NCBI GenBank assembly: GCA_944388865.1
Contig: CALXKM010000033.1
Location: forward strand, 62,001-126,000
Length of the DNA: 64,000 nucleotides
Direction of reading: 5' to 3'
DNA from: an uncultured Duodenibacillus sp.
GTDB taxonomy: Bacteria; Pseudomonadota; Gammaproteobacteria; Burkholderiales; Burkholderiaceae_F
The position numbers and the translations under genes were made by a program. The notes beneath the pieces were generated by a model, which was given only the letters and a program-made list of their open reading frames with translations, searched no databases and was not told where the DNA came from. Shown piece after piece: positions 29,179-38,018 of this stretch. Position 1 is the stretch's first letter. Each line of letters opens with the position of its first letter.

Positions 29179-30249
29179 ATGAGAAGTTTTCAGGATATCC
29201 TCACTGAGCCTTTGTTTGACGATACAGCTCCTCCGCATGCGCCGGTTCAGGCGCAGCCGCCTTCGCGCGAGCTTGTTCGTCTGGGCGAAAAGCTCCCCCG
29301 AGGGATATACCTGGGTACTTCAAGTTGGAATTTTCCCGGCTGGCGGGGCATTGTCTGGGCCCCGATGAGCGGCACGAAGACGCTTGCACGCGATGGTCTT
29401 GCCGCTTACAGCAGCTATCCGATTTTCAAAACAACAGGCATTGACCGAGCTTACTATCGGCCGCTGACGGCGGCACAATATCGCGCATTTGCCGATCAGG
29501 TGCCGGAAGATTTTCGCTTTCTTGTGAAAGCCCCGCAGCGCGTGACCGACTACGCCGTTAGAGATGATCGCGGGCGCGCCATCGGCCGCAATCCTGACTA
29601 TCTGAATCTGCAGCTTTTGCAGGAGCAGTTCGTCTGGCCTGCCGTTGAGGGGTTGGGCAAGAAGATCGGGGCTCTTGTGCTGGAGCTTTCTCCGATCCCG
29701 CGTGAGGACATCTCAGACATCAATAAAAAACATGCGCAAATTGACAGGCTCGGCGCTTTTGCGCATGCTCTTCCTACCGAGGCGCTCGAAGGCGAAAGGC
29801 TTCTTTTTGCCCTTGAAATGCGCACCCGTTCGCTTTTGACCCGCCGCTACGTCAAGGCCATCGGCGACAGTGCCGTCAGACCAGTGGTGTCGCTTCATCC
29901 CTCAATGCCAAGCATCATGCGACAGACCGAGATGGTGCATTATCTTGATGCTCCGGATGTCGACAGCGGTCCTTGGAAGCTTAGGGGCGACATCGTCATT
30001 CGCTGGTCTCTTGCCGCCAACGGCACCTATCAGGGACTCAGACGCCAGTGGCATCCCTTCAACGTCCTGCGCGAGCCCGACATGGTGACGCGCGAGGGCA
30101 TCGTATGGCTTCTGAACCTTGCCGCCAAAAGCGGCGTAAGAGCCTATGTGGTGGCCAATAATAAGGCAGAGGGCTGTGCGCCACTAACGATGCAGGCTAT
30201 TGCCGAGAGCCTCACAGGCTATCGGATGAAGACTCCTGAACAAGCATAG
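29179..30249 (+). CDS. DUF72-family protein (YecE-like), extended
   Basis: A 356-residue protein of the DUF72 family, a TIM-barrel-like group without an established reaction. The motif IYLGTSSWNFPGWRGIVW (about 40-60) and later segments FLVKAPQRVTDY and VKAIGDSAVRPVVS support this. It is clearly longer than common DUF72 proteins (about 240-290 residues), with extra sequence at both ends. I chose ATG 29179; an upstream in-frame start would add 29 residues of unlikely composition. It converges on the nitroreductase gene. Confidence 0.75.
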   Translation: MRSFQDILTEPLFDDTAPPHAPVQAQPPSRELVRLGEKLPRGIYLGTSSWNFPGWRGIVWAPMSGTKTLARDGLAAYSSYPIFKTTGIDRAYYRPLTAAQYRAFADQVPEDFRFLVKAPQRVTDYAVRDDRGRAIGRNPDYLNLQLLQEQFVWPAVEGLGKKIGALVLELSPIPREDISDINKKHAQIDRLGAFAHALPTEALEGERLLFALEMRTRSLLTRRYVKAIGDSAVRPVVSLHPSMPSIMRQTEMVHYLDAPDVDSGPWKLRGDIVIRWSLAANGTYQGLRRQWHPFNVLREPDMVTREGIVWLLNLAAKSGVRAYVVANNKAEGCAPLTMQAIAESLTGYRMKTPEQA

Positions 30250-30291
30250 TGCGCACGAGCCTTTGCCGCGAAGGCGATTTCGAGCTGCAAA

Positions 30292-30888
30292 TCAAGGCCG
30301 CATTGCATTCGCGCAGCTTTTCCATGACGAGAGCACCGGTGCACGGTCTTCTACTGCAGGTTGCGGAGCATCCGGACTAGGCGTTCCGATGGTGATCCAG
30401 GCGACAAGCTTTTCTGTTTTGTCTTGACAAAAGGCGCTCTGCAAGCCGGCGTCAGCCAGCAGCGACCCCGATAAAACGATGCCGCCAAAGCCTGCTGCGG
30501 CGAGCGCCTGCATGAATTGCCCGAGTGCGGCTCCGGCCGTGAGCAGCGCTTCAAGGGATCTTTGCTCGTCTAAGAGCGTTCTGCGCACGATGAATGCAAC
30601 AATCATCGGGCCTTTGAAGGCCTTGGAGCGCGCTTTGGCCGCTTTCTCTTCATCTGCGCCGAGGCTTTCTGCAGCTTGCTCGTAGAGACGGGCGAGTTCG
30701 CCTCGATCCTCGTCTTCAATGACGACAAAGCGGTAGGGCGTCGATTGGTTGTGATCAGGCACTCGCATTGCTGTCTGCACGAGTTTCGAGAGCTCCTCTT
30801 TGTTTGGCGCAGGAGCGCAGAGATGCTTTGGCTTGAGACTGCGGCGGCTGGCGAGCGCCTGCAGAACGATTTCCTTTGTATTGCCCAT
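30292..30888 (-). CDS. Nitroreductase-family FMN oxidoreductase (YdjA-like)
   Basis: A 198-residue flavoprotein of the nitroreductase family. SRRSLKPKHLCAPAPNKEEL and MRVPDHNQSTPYRFVVIED near the N-terminus are the FMN-binding signatures typical of the YdjA branch, and AAGFGGIVLSGSLL lies near the C-terminus. Substrate unknown. ATG 30888 chosen over a TTG three codons earlier. It lies alone on the minus strand between DUF72 and the thioesterase gene. Confidence 0.85.
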   Translation of the reverse strand: MGNTKEIVLQALASRRSLKPKHLCAPAPNKEELSKLVQTAMRVPDHNQSTPYRFVVIEDEDRGELARLYEQAAESLGADEEKAAKARSKAFKGPMIVAFIVRRTLLDEQRSLEALLTAGAALGQFMQALAAAGFGGIVLSGSLLADAGLQSAFCQDKTEKLVAWITIGTPSPDAPQPAVEDRAPVLSSWKSCANAMRP

Positions 30889-31037
30889 AGAAAACAAATG
30901 ATGATTGTTAAGGAAGCTTTAGTCTAACTTTTGACTCTCTAAAAAGCTCAAGCGTGCTGGGCTTTTCCTCAGTATCGCCGCAAAAGAGCGCGCGCTAAAC
31001 TTGTCGAACTGATTTTTGAATTTTAGTAGGCAGTCCC

Positions 31038-31484
31038 ATGCACAAGTTTTTTGAGGTTCCTGTTCTTATTCGTTTTGCCCATTGCGATCCTGCCGGCATT
31101 GTCTTTCATCCGCAGTACTTCACGATCTTCAACGGAGTTGTCGAAGACTTCTTTCGTGAAGTGGTGCATATTCCGTTTATGGAGCTCTTCAGACATGGCG
31201 TAGGACTGCCAGTGGCCGGCATTCGCTGCGACTTCGTCAATCCGAGCCGTCCGGGCGACGAGTGCGTAGCAAGACTCTGGGTTGAACGCTTGGGCAGAAC
31301 TTCGGTGCGGCTTGCGATGGTGCTTGTCTGTGCAGGGCAGGAAAGACTGCGCATGGCCGAGACGATGGTCTGCGTCAAAGTTGACGGTGCATTGAGTCCT
31401 GCCGAGATCCCGCAGCATCTCAGGGAAGCTATGGAGCCTTATACGGCAGGACCTGAGGAAGAAAAACTCGCACTTCGCGCCTAG
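31038..31484 (+). CDS. Acyl-CoA thioesterase, YbgC/4-hydroxybenzoyl-CoA thioesterase family
   Basis: A 148-residue hotdog-fold thioesterase. The family motif RFAHCDPAGIVFHPQYF carries the catalytic aspartate D17, and the rest follows the 4HBT pattern (FVNPSRPGDECVARLWVERLGRTSV). It hydrolyses short acyl-CoA or aryl-CoA esters; the preferred substrate is unknown. No tol-pal genes follow, so a Tol-Pal link is not supported here. It converges on murI, leaving nine bases between the stop codons. Confidence 0.88.
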   Translation: MHKFFEVPVLIRFAHCDPAGIVFHPQYFTIFNGVVEDFFREVVHIPFMELFRHGVGLPVAGIRCDFVNPSRPGDECVARLWVERLGRTSVRLAMVLVCAGQERLRMAETMVCVKVDGALSPAEIPQHLREAMEPYTAGPEEEKLALRA

Positions 31485-31493
31485 AAGAAAAGA

Positions 31494-32312
31494 CTACGCC
31501 GCAAGTTCGTCAATGCTTGCTGCCTGCGGCCACAGACGCAGCAATACGTCCGTGTGTTCTTCGGCTTTTTTGATGAAGAATTTTTCTTTGGGCGAGTTGT
31601 TGTGCATTCTTAGCGCATTGATATTGACGAGACGCGCGTGCGCAACATTTGCGACGGCTGGCCCAGGTTCAATGAGCTCGACTTCGGGGCCGAGGATGTC
31701 GCGCAGAACTTCAGACAAAAACGGGTAGTGCGTGCAGCCGAGCACAAGCTTGTCGATGCCGGCCTTTTGCATGGGGGCAAGATACTTTTGCGCCAGAGCT
31801 CGCGTCTGGGGGCCGGTGAAGTCGCCTTTTTCAACGCACTCCATCAGTCCCGGGGCGCCGGTGGAAATAATGCGCACATTGTGCCCGAAACGTTCAAGCA
31901 AATGCCGGTAGCGACTGCTTTGAATGGTGCCGTTGGTGGCAAGTACGCCGATGGCGTGCGAGCGGCTATGCACTGAGGCGGGCTTGACGGCGGGTTCAAT
32001 GCCGACAATCGGCAGAGCAAACTCGTTGCGAAGCGCATCCGCGGCAAGCGCTGTTGCCGTATTACAGGCCAAAACGATCATCTTGACCCGCATGCTGATT
32101 AAAAACCCACAGATGGCGCGACAGCGCTCAAGCACAAAGGCTTGCGTCTTGTCGCCCCAGGGGGCATTGCCGCAGTCGGCGCAGTAGACGAAGTCTTCAA
32201 AGGCAAGCTTTGCTCTGAGCGCTTTTAAGACTGAGATGCCGCCTAATCCTGAGTCCAGAACGCCTACGGGCGACGAACAAAGCAGCGTTTGCCTTGATGC
32301 CGAAAATTCCAT
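31494..32312 (-). CDS. murI: Glutamate racemase
   Basis: MurI makes D-glutamate for peptidoglycan. The 272-residue product has the two catalytic cysteines in VLACNTATA and LGCTHYPFL, plus the GVLDSGLGGISVL and YCADCGNAPWGDK motifs. ATG 32312 is chosen; a TTG six codons upstream is also in frame. It is the last gene of a minus-strand run purC-purE-purK-tsaC-murI with short gaps (14 bases from tsaC), so it is probably cotranscribed. Confidence 0.94.
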   Translation of the reverse strand: MEFSASRQTLLCSSPVGVLDSGLGGISVLKALRAKLAFEDFVYCADCGNAPWGDKTQAFVLERCRAICGFLISMRVKMIVLACNTATALAADALRNEFALPIVGIEPAVKPASVHSRSHAIGVLATNGTIQSSRYRHLLERFGHNVRIISTGAPGLMECVEKGDFTGPQTRALAQKYLAPMQKAGIDKLVLGCTHYPFLSEVLRDILGPEVELIEPGPAVANVAHARLVNINALRMHNNSPKEKFFIKKAEEHTDVLLRLWPQAASIDELAA

Positions 32313-32326
32313 GGTTTGGGCAGCTC

Positions 32327-33325
32327 TCAAGCGTCCTTGTCGGCAGCTGCGCGTCCTAATCTGTCGTTGACCGCCGCCCAGTCGGCCGTCTGCGGAGGTT
32401 CTTCAACGAGAATGCGCGTGCAGCGTGCTTTGTCGAGCTGATGCAGCGCCTCGTAGAGCATGTGTGCATAGCCTTGAGGTGAAGCAGGCGAGGACAGAAA
32501 AAAGGGTACGTTCGGGTGAGCTTTTCTGGGGTCGAAGGAGGCCATGACGGCAACGGGCTGCGAGGCGAGCTCTTCGAGTCGCTTCTCAAGCAGATCCCTT
32601 TTGATGATTTCGAGCTTGGTGTTGGGCGCGTAGTGGCTTTTCAGTCGTCCGGAAGCGCGCGGCGCATCGCTTCCGGCATCAGGAACAGAACACCCGAGCA
32701 CTTCTTCGAGCATGGCGCGGGTAATGGCGCCGTGGCGCAAAATCTCAGGCCGCGAGCCCGAAAGATTGATGATGGTCGACTCAACGCCGACCTCGCAGGT
32801 GCCGCCGTCTAAAATGTAGTCGAGCTTTCCCGTCGGCTTGACGCCTAAATCTTCGCGCACATGCGCTGCGCAGGTCGGACTGATGTGCCCGAAGGTATTG
32901 GCCGAAGGGGCAGTGAGTCCCTTGTGTCCGGCGCCAGCAAAGCGCTCTAAGAGCGCATGCGTCCATGGGTGCGAGGGACAGCGAATGGCAACAGAATCCT
33001 GACCTCCGGTAACGAAGCTGCCGCAGCGGTCGGCTTTGGGAAGAACCATCGTCAGCGGCCCGGGCCAGAAGGCGCGGGCCAGATCAAGCGCCTGCTGCGG
33101 CACGACCGAAGCCCAAAAAGGCAGAGCCTCGGCACTGGCAACGTGCACGATCAGCGGGTGATTGGTCGGACGCGATTTGACGGCAAACGTTCTTAGAACC
33201 GCTTCGCGATTGTCGGCATCGGCCGCCAGGCCATAGACTGTTTCGGTCGGAATGGCCACAAGGCCGCCAGCCTGCAGCACTGCGCAGGCTTCTTCAAGCG
33301 CTTTTTCATCAATGCGCGGATACAT
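32327..33325 (-). CDS. tsaC: L-threonylcarbamoyladenylate synthase (Sua5/TsaC2 type)
   Basis: Makes threonylcarbamoyl-AMP from threonine, bicarbonate and ATP for the tRNA modification t6A. The 332-residue length shows the long Sua5 form: a YrdC domain (GGLVAIPTETVYGLAADA; KSRPTNHPLIVHV; GLTAPSANTFGHISP) followed by a C-terminal Sua5 domain after about residue 215 (RASGRLKSHYAPNT). Its partner tsaD is also in this window (56631-57707). It lies 19 bases after purK in the minus-strand operon. Confidence 0.93.
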   Translation of the reverse strand: MYPRIDEKALEEACAVLQAGGLVAIPTETVYGLAADADNREAVLRTFAVKSRPTNHPLIVHVASAEALPFWASVVPQQALDLARAFWPGPLTMVLPKADRCGSFVTGGQDSVAIRCPSHPWTHALLERFAGAGHKGLTAPSANTFGHISPTCAAHVREDLGVKPTGKLDYILDGGTCEVGVESTIINLSGSRPEILRHGAITRAMLEEVLGCSVPDAGSDAPRASGRLKSHYAPNTKLEIIKRDLLEKRLEELASQPVAVMASFDPRKAHPNVPFFLSSPASPQGYAHMLYEALHQLDKARCTRILVEEPPQTADWAAVNDRLGRAAADKDA

Positions 33326-33344
33326 GACTGACCTTCGTTTGGGC

Positions 33345-34514
33345 TTACCAGGGCTGCGGCAGACCGAGCACGGCGGCTGCAGCCTTGGCGCGCTCGAGAG
33401 CCTCGTTTACAGTTTTTCCGATCACCGTCAGATGCCCCATCTTGCGGGCGCGGCGGGCTTCTTTTTTGCCATAAAGATGCAGTTTGACTCCAGGCAGCGC
33501 CAGCACCTCGTCCCAGGCTGGCTCGCGTTTGCTGCCATTTTCGTCAAACCACGCGTCGCCTAGAATGTTGAGCATCACAGCCGGCGAAACAAGCGTCGTT
33601 TCGCCGAGCGGCATGCCCGTCATGGCCCTTACTTGCTCTTCAAACTGGCTGGTTTCACAAGCTTCGATGGTGGCGTGTCCTGAGTTATGCGGGCGAGGAG
33701 CCATTTCGTTGGCAACCACGGAGCCGTCTTCGAGCACGAAAAATTCAATGCACAGCACGCCCTGATACTGCAAAGCACGGGCAATGTCAGCGGCGTAAGC
33801 GCGGGCTTTGCTGCTGACGGCTTCATCAATGCGTGCGGGAATCACGGTTTGCGCAAGGATTCCGTTGCGGTGGTGGTTTTCGCACACCGGGAAGGTCACG
33901 GTCTGCCCGTCGAGTCCGCGGCAGACGATGACAGAGACTTCGTTGGCCAGAGCCAGACGTTTTTCCAGAATGCAGAACTTTTCGCCCATGCTCTTGAAGG
34001 CGCGGCGCGCTTCATCCTTGTCGGCGACCACGGCTTGTCCCTTGCCGTCGTAGCCAAGACGCGTCGTCTTGAGAATGCCCGGAAAAAGCGTCTCATCGAG
34101 ATTGTCGATGTCTTCGATGCTAAGCACTGCAGCGTGCGGCGCAACCGGAACGCCTGCGACTTTTTCCAAAAACGTCTTCTCATCAAGGCGGTCCTGCGCA
34201 ATGGAAACCGCGTGTGAGGCTGGGGCTGTCAAACACCCGGCTTGAGCCAAGGTTGAAAGCGACTGGGCAGGGACGTTTTCAAATTCGGTCGTCACGGCTG
34301 CCGTCATTTGGCAGAGAGCCTTGAGCGCTTGGGCATCGGTATAGCCCGCGTCGATGTGCATGGCGCAGACTTCGCTTGCCGGGCATTGACCCCTTTCAAG
34401 AACAACGACCTCGTAGCCCATGCGGGCTGCGGCTTGTGCAAACATGCGGCCAAGCTGGCCGCCGCCCATCAGGCCGAGCACGGAGCCTGGCATCAACGGA
34501 AAGGATGCTTTCAT
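33345..34514 (-). CDS. purK: N5-carboxyaminoimidazole ribonucleotide synthase
   Basis: ATP-grasp enzyme that joins bicarbonate to AIR, giving N5-CAIR. The 389-residue protein has GLMGGGQLGRMFAQAA at the N-terminus, TTRLGYDGKGQAVV in the ATP-binding region, and ENEMAPRPHNSGHATIEAC near the active site, all PurK signatures. It stands 41 bases after purE, its functional partner. Together with purC and purE this supplies three consecutive steps of purine synthesis. Confidence 0.96.
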   Translation of the reverse strand: MKASFPLMPGSVLGLMGGGQLGRMFAQAAARMGYEVVVLERGQCPASEVCAMHIDAGYTDAQALKALCQMTAAVTTEFENVPAQSLSTLAQAGCLTAPASHAVSIAQDRLDEKTFLEKVAGVPVAPHAAVLSIEDIDNLDETLFPGILKTTRLGYDGKGQAVVADKDEARRAFKSMGEKFCILEKRLALANEVSVIVCRGLDGQTVTFPVCENHHRNGILAQTVIPARIDEAVSSKARAYAADIARALQYQGVLCIEFFVLEDGSVVANEMAPRPHNSGHATIEACETSQFEEQVRAMTGMPLGETTLVSPAVMLNILGDAWFDENGSKREPAWDEVLALPGVKLHLYGKKEARRARKMGHLTVIGKTVNEALERAKAAAAVLGLPQPW

Positions 34515-34555
34515 AAAAGGAAAAACTTCGAAGTTTCAGTGCGTTGAGGAAAAAA

Positions 34556-35062
34556 TCAAGCCGCCGGCGGCAATTCCATGGCGCGAGCCTTAGCATTTTG
34601 AGCCCGGCGGAATTGCACGAGCTTTTCATAGAGCGTCTGATCAGTTACGGCAAGAATCGAGACGGCGTAAAGGGCCGCGTTGGCCGCTCCGGCCTCGCCA
34701 ATGGCAAAGGTTGCCACAGGCACGCCCTTGGGCATCTGCACGATGGAGTGCAGACTGTCGACGCCGCGCAGGTATTTCGATGGAATGGGTACGCCGAGCA
34801 CCGGCACGACGCACTTGGCAGCGAGCATGCCGGGCAGGTGGGCTGCGCCGCCGGCCCCGGCAATGATGCAGGCCAAACCACGATCCTTGGCCGATTCGGC
34901 ATAGGCAAACATTTCATCGGGCATGCGGTGAGCGCTGACGACTTTAGCCTCGTAGGCAATGCCGAATTCTTCAAGAACAGCCACGGCATTTTGCATGACG
35001 GCCCAGTCTGAATTCGAGCCCATGACGACGCCTACCAAGGGTTTTTGATCACATTGAGTCAT
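34556..35062 (-). CDS. purE: N5-carboxyaminoimidazole ribonucleotide mutase
   Basis: PurE converts N5-CAIR to CAIR. The 168-residue class I enzyme shows [24 protein letters not shown] and [14 protein letters not shown], with the catalytic histidine in SAHRMP. I chose ATG 35062; the frame extends nine codons further up with no support. It follows purC after 126 bases, which contain an 8-bp inverted repeat (35149-35156 with 35163-35170), and precedes purK. Confidence 0.95.
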   Translation of the reverse strand: MTQCDQKPLVGVVMGSNSDWAVMQNAVAVLEEFGIAYEAKVVSAHRMPDEMFAYAESAKDRGLACIIAGAGGAAHLPGMLAAKCVVPVLGVPIPSKYLRGVDSLHSIVQMPKGVPVATFAIGEAGAANAALYAVSILAVTDQTLYEKLVQFRRAQNAKARAMELPPAA

Positions 35063-35188
35063 AAAAAATCCTGCTCGAAAAAAAAGCAAGACCGGCGAGG
35101 ATTACACGAGTCCGGCTGCTGCCGGCTTGCATCCGCGCCAGCCGCACGGGTTCCGCACACGGGCGGAACCGGGAGCTAAAAAATGATG

Positions 35189-36079
35189 TCAGGCAACGTC
35201 CGTGCCAGTGAGGCGCACGAGAGCTTCACGGTACTTGGCGCTTGTCTTTTCAAGAATCTCTTCAGGGGGAATCGGAGCCGGCGGCGTCTTGTTCCAATCC
35301 TGAGTCTCGAGCCAGTCGCGCACGAACTGCTTGTCAAAGCTCGGCGGCGACATTCCCACGTTGTACTGATCGGCAGGCCAAAAGCGCGAGCTGTCGGGGG
35401 TGAGCACCTCATCCATCAGGCACACGCGCCCGTTTTCATCAAGACCGAACTCAAACTTGGTGTCGGCAATGATGATGCCGCGCGTGGCAGCGTACTCGGC
35501 AGCGCGCTTGTAGAGCGTGAGCGTCAAGTCGCGGATCTGGGTTGCGATATCTTCACCGTACATTTCGCAGACTTTCTCGAATGTGACGTTTTCATCGTGC
35601 ACGCCCACTTCGGCCTTGGCTGCCGGCGTAAAGATGGGCTCGGGGAGCTTTTCGGCCTGCTTGAGACCTGCGGGCAATTCAATGCCGCAGACTTTGCCGG
35701 TGGCTTGATAATCCTTCCAGCCGCCGCCGATGATGTAGCCGCGGGCGACGCATTCGACAAGGATGGGCTTTAAGCGCTTGACGACCATTGCGCGGCCACG
35801 CACCTGATCGGCTTCTTCGGGGGCGACGACGCTTTCGGGGTCAATGCCCGTGAGCTGCGTGGGCATGTCGCCGGCAAGCTTATCGAACCAGAACTTGGTG
35901 AGCGCCGTGAGCACCTTTCCCTTATAGGGGATGGGCACGCTTAGGATCACGTCAAAGGCGCTGATGCGATCGGTGGCGATCATCAACAGCTTGTCGTCTC
36001 CGACGGCATAGCATTCGCGAACCTTGCCGCGGTACACGAGCGGCAGGCTCTTGATGGAGGTTTCCATAAGTCCGGACAT
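35189..36079 (-). CDS. purC: Phosphoribosylaminoimidazole-succinocarboxamide synthase
   Basis: SAICAR synthase. The 296-residue protein is of the longer form seen in many bacteria and yeast-like PurC. Motifs: [28 protein letters not shown] for nucleotide binding, [34 protein letters not shown] and [17 protein letters not shown]-type ribosome-binding site precedes ATG 36079. It heads the purC-purE-purK-tsaC-murI run, 90 bases after dgkA. Confidence 0.96.
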   Translation of the reverse strand: MSGLMETSIKSLPLVYRGKVRECYAVGDDKLLMIATDRISAFDVILSVPIPYKGKVLTALTKFWFDKLAGDMPTQLTGIDPESVVAPEEADQVRGRAMVVKRLKPILVECVARGYIIGGGWKDYQATGKVCGIELPAGLKQAEKLPEPIFTPAAKAEVGVHDENVTFEKVCEMYGEDIATQIRDLTLTLYKRAAEYAATRGIIIADTKFEFGLDENGRVCLMDEVLTPDSSRFWPADQYNVGMSPPSFDKQFVRDWLETQDWNKTPPAPIPPEEILEKTSAKYREALVRLTGTDVA

Positions 36080-36169
36080 GAAAGACTCCCTCTGATTCCT
36101 AAAGTGGTGAAAATTAAGCTTATTGATTGTAAGGCTTTTGAAGCGCAGCGACTAGAGTCGAACGCATCT

Positions 36170-36559
36170 TCAGACAAAGGCGTGATAAAAAAGCACTGCC
36201 CAGCAGACAGCGGCAGCAAAAAGCGAAAAAAGCACGGCGCAGCTGCCGACATCCTTGGCATATTTTGACAATGGATGAATCTCAAGACCGATGCGGTCAA
36301 TGGCCGCTTCAATGCCTGAATTCAAAAGTTCGGTCACGAGCACGAAGACAACCGAAACAAACGCGATGAGCTTGAGAGCGACATCGGCTTCAATAAATAA
36401 AAGAGTTGCCGAGAGGACGGCGCCGAGCACGCATTCTTGTCTAAAGGCGTCTTCATTTTTAAAAGCTGCGCGAAAGCCAGCGGCGGAATAGCCCGCGGCA
36501 TTAATGAGGCGTCTGAGTCCCGTTTTTCCCTTCAGTTCGGAGGCGTCTTTGGCTGACAT
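36170..36559 (-). CDS. dgkA: Diacylglycerol kinase
   Basis: Small integral-membrane kinase that phosphorylates diacylglycerol in phospholipid recycling. The 129-residue protein has three hydrophobic helices and the family catalytic motif ELLNSGIEAAIDRIG, followed by KYAKDVGSCAVLFSL. I start it at ATG 36559, which gives the normal family length; a longer frame upstream runs into the fba terminator. It sits between fba and purC on the minus strand. Confidence 0.94.
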   Translation of the reverse strand: MSAKDASELKGKTGLRRLINAAGYSAAGFRAAFKNEDAFRQECVLGAVLSATLLFIEADVALKLIAFVSVVFVLVTELLNSGIEAAIDRIGLEIHPLSKYAKDVGSCAVLFSLFAAAVCWAVLFYHAFV

Positions 36560-36584
36560 GGCGGTGAGTCTGCAAAAGCAAAAG

Positions 36585-36630
36585 TAAAGAAATGAGCCCG
36601 AAGAACAGGCTTGCAGTATTCTTCGGGCCT
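36585..36630 (-). terminator. Terminator of the fructose-bisphosphate aldolase gene
   Basis: GCCCGAAGAA at 36596-36605 pairs with TTCTTCGGGC at 36619-36628. On the minus strand the stem is followed by a T-rich stretch (ATTTCTTTACTTTTG). It should separate fba from dgkA and the purine genes. Confidence 0.7.
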
Positions 36631-36678
36631 CAAAGAGCGCGGGCGCGCTCTGAGCCAGAGGCGCCCACAAGAAGTCTT

Positions 36679-37743
36679 TTAGATGACCTTCTGGCTCAGT
36701 TCGCCGCTTGCATAGCGCTCGGCCATGACGGTGAGCGCCAAAGGCTTGATGCGCGCGCCCTGGCCCTCGCAGCCGAATTCAAGATAGCGCTTTTTGCACA
36801 GTTCGTAGGCAGCCTGACGGGCCTTCTTGAGGTAGTCGCGCGGATCAAACTTGCTCGGATTTTCGACGAGAAAGCGCCGGATGGCCGCCGTCATGGCAAG
36901 ACGGATGTCGGTGTCGATGTTGACCTTGCGCACGCCGTGCTTGATGGCTTCCTGAATTTCAGAAACGGGCACGCCGTAGGTTTCGCGCATGTCGCCGCCG
37001 AATTCGCGAATTTCAGCAAGATATTCCTGCGGCACGGAGCTCGAGCCGTGCATCACGAGATGCGTGTTGGGAAGACGTTCGTGAATTTCCTTGACGCGGG
37101 AAATGGAAAGAATGTCGCCGGTGGGCTTGCGCGTGAACTTGTAGGCGCCGTGGCTTGTGCCGATGGCAATAGCCAAAGCATCAAGCTGCGTGGCGCGCAC
37201 GAATTCAGCGGCTTGATCAGGATCGGTGAGCAGCTGCTCGCGCGTCATCGTGCTGTCGGTGCCGTGGCCGTCTTCCTTGTCGCCCTTCATGGTTTCAAGC
37301 GAACCGAGACAGCCCAGCTCGCCCTCGACGGAAACGCCGATGCAGTGAGCATTTTCCACCACGCGGCGCGTGACGTCAACGTTGTAGTCGTAGCTGGCAA
37401 TGGTTTTGCCGTCGCTCATAAGAGAGCCGTCCATCATTACCGAAGAAAAACCCATGCGCATGGCAATCTGGCAGACGGCAGGGCTCTGACCGTGGTCCTG
37501 ATGCATGCATACCGGCACATCGGGCCAGGTTTCAACGGCAGCCTCAATCATGTGGCGCAGAAAATCCTGGCCGGCGTACTTGCGCGCTCCGGCGCTGGCT
37601 TGCATGATCACGGGCGCGCCGACTTCGGCGGCTGCGGTCATGATGGCTTGAACCTGTTCGATATTGTTGACGTTGAAAGCGGGAACGCCGTACCCGTTTT
37701 CAGCTGCATGATCAAGCAGCTGGCGCATGCTGACGAGAGCCAT
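36679..37743 (-). CDS. fbaA: Fructose-bisphosphate aldolase, class II
   Basis: Zinc-dependent aldolase of glycolysis and gluconeogenesis. The 354-residue protein has the metal motif MHQDHG, followed by [31 protein letters not shown] and VMHGSSSVP, typical of class II enzymes of the Calvin-cycle (CbbA) type. ATG 37743 with a GGAG seven bases upstream is chosen over a longer in-frame start. Its position before the pur cluster matches other Burkholderiales. Confidence 0.95.
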   Translation of the reverse strand: MALVSMRQLLDHAAENGYGVPAFNVNNIEQVQAIMTAAAEVGAPVIMQASAGARKYAGQDFLRHMIEAAVETWPDVPVCMHQDHGQSPAVCQIAMRMGFSSVMMDGSLMSDGKTIASYDYNVDVTRRVVENAHCIGVSVEGELGCLGSLETMKGDKEDGHGTDSTMTREQLLTDPDQAAEFVRATQLDALAIAIGTSHGAYKFTRKPTGDILSISRVKEIHERLPNTHLVMHGSSSVPQEYLAEIREFGGDMRETYGVPVSEIQEAIKHGVRKVNIDTDIRLAMTAAIRRFLVENPSKFDPRDYLKKARQAAYELCKKRYLEFGCEGQGARIKPLALTVMAERYASGELSQKVI

Positions 37744-38018
37744 AGATATCTCCGCGTGTAGGAAACTGGTGTTTTTAAATGCTCGGACAAAAACGAAAAA
37801 CGCGCGCAAAAACCCCGCAGCCGTCGCCGCGAACGTTGTCTCGAAGCCGACAGCGCAAAGAGCTGCTTCTCTTTTAGATGCAAAAAAGAGTGCCGCAAAA
37901 AAGCGCGCTTTTCCGGATCGTTGAGCGCAATTCTACCGCCTGATTTCTTTTGGGTTTGAAAGAGCGCTGTGCATTTTTTCCCGAATGCGGACGTTGAGAG
38001 AGTTCTCAATGAGCCTTG

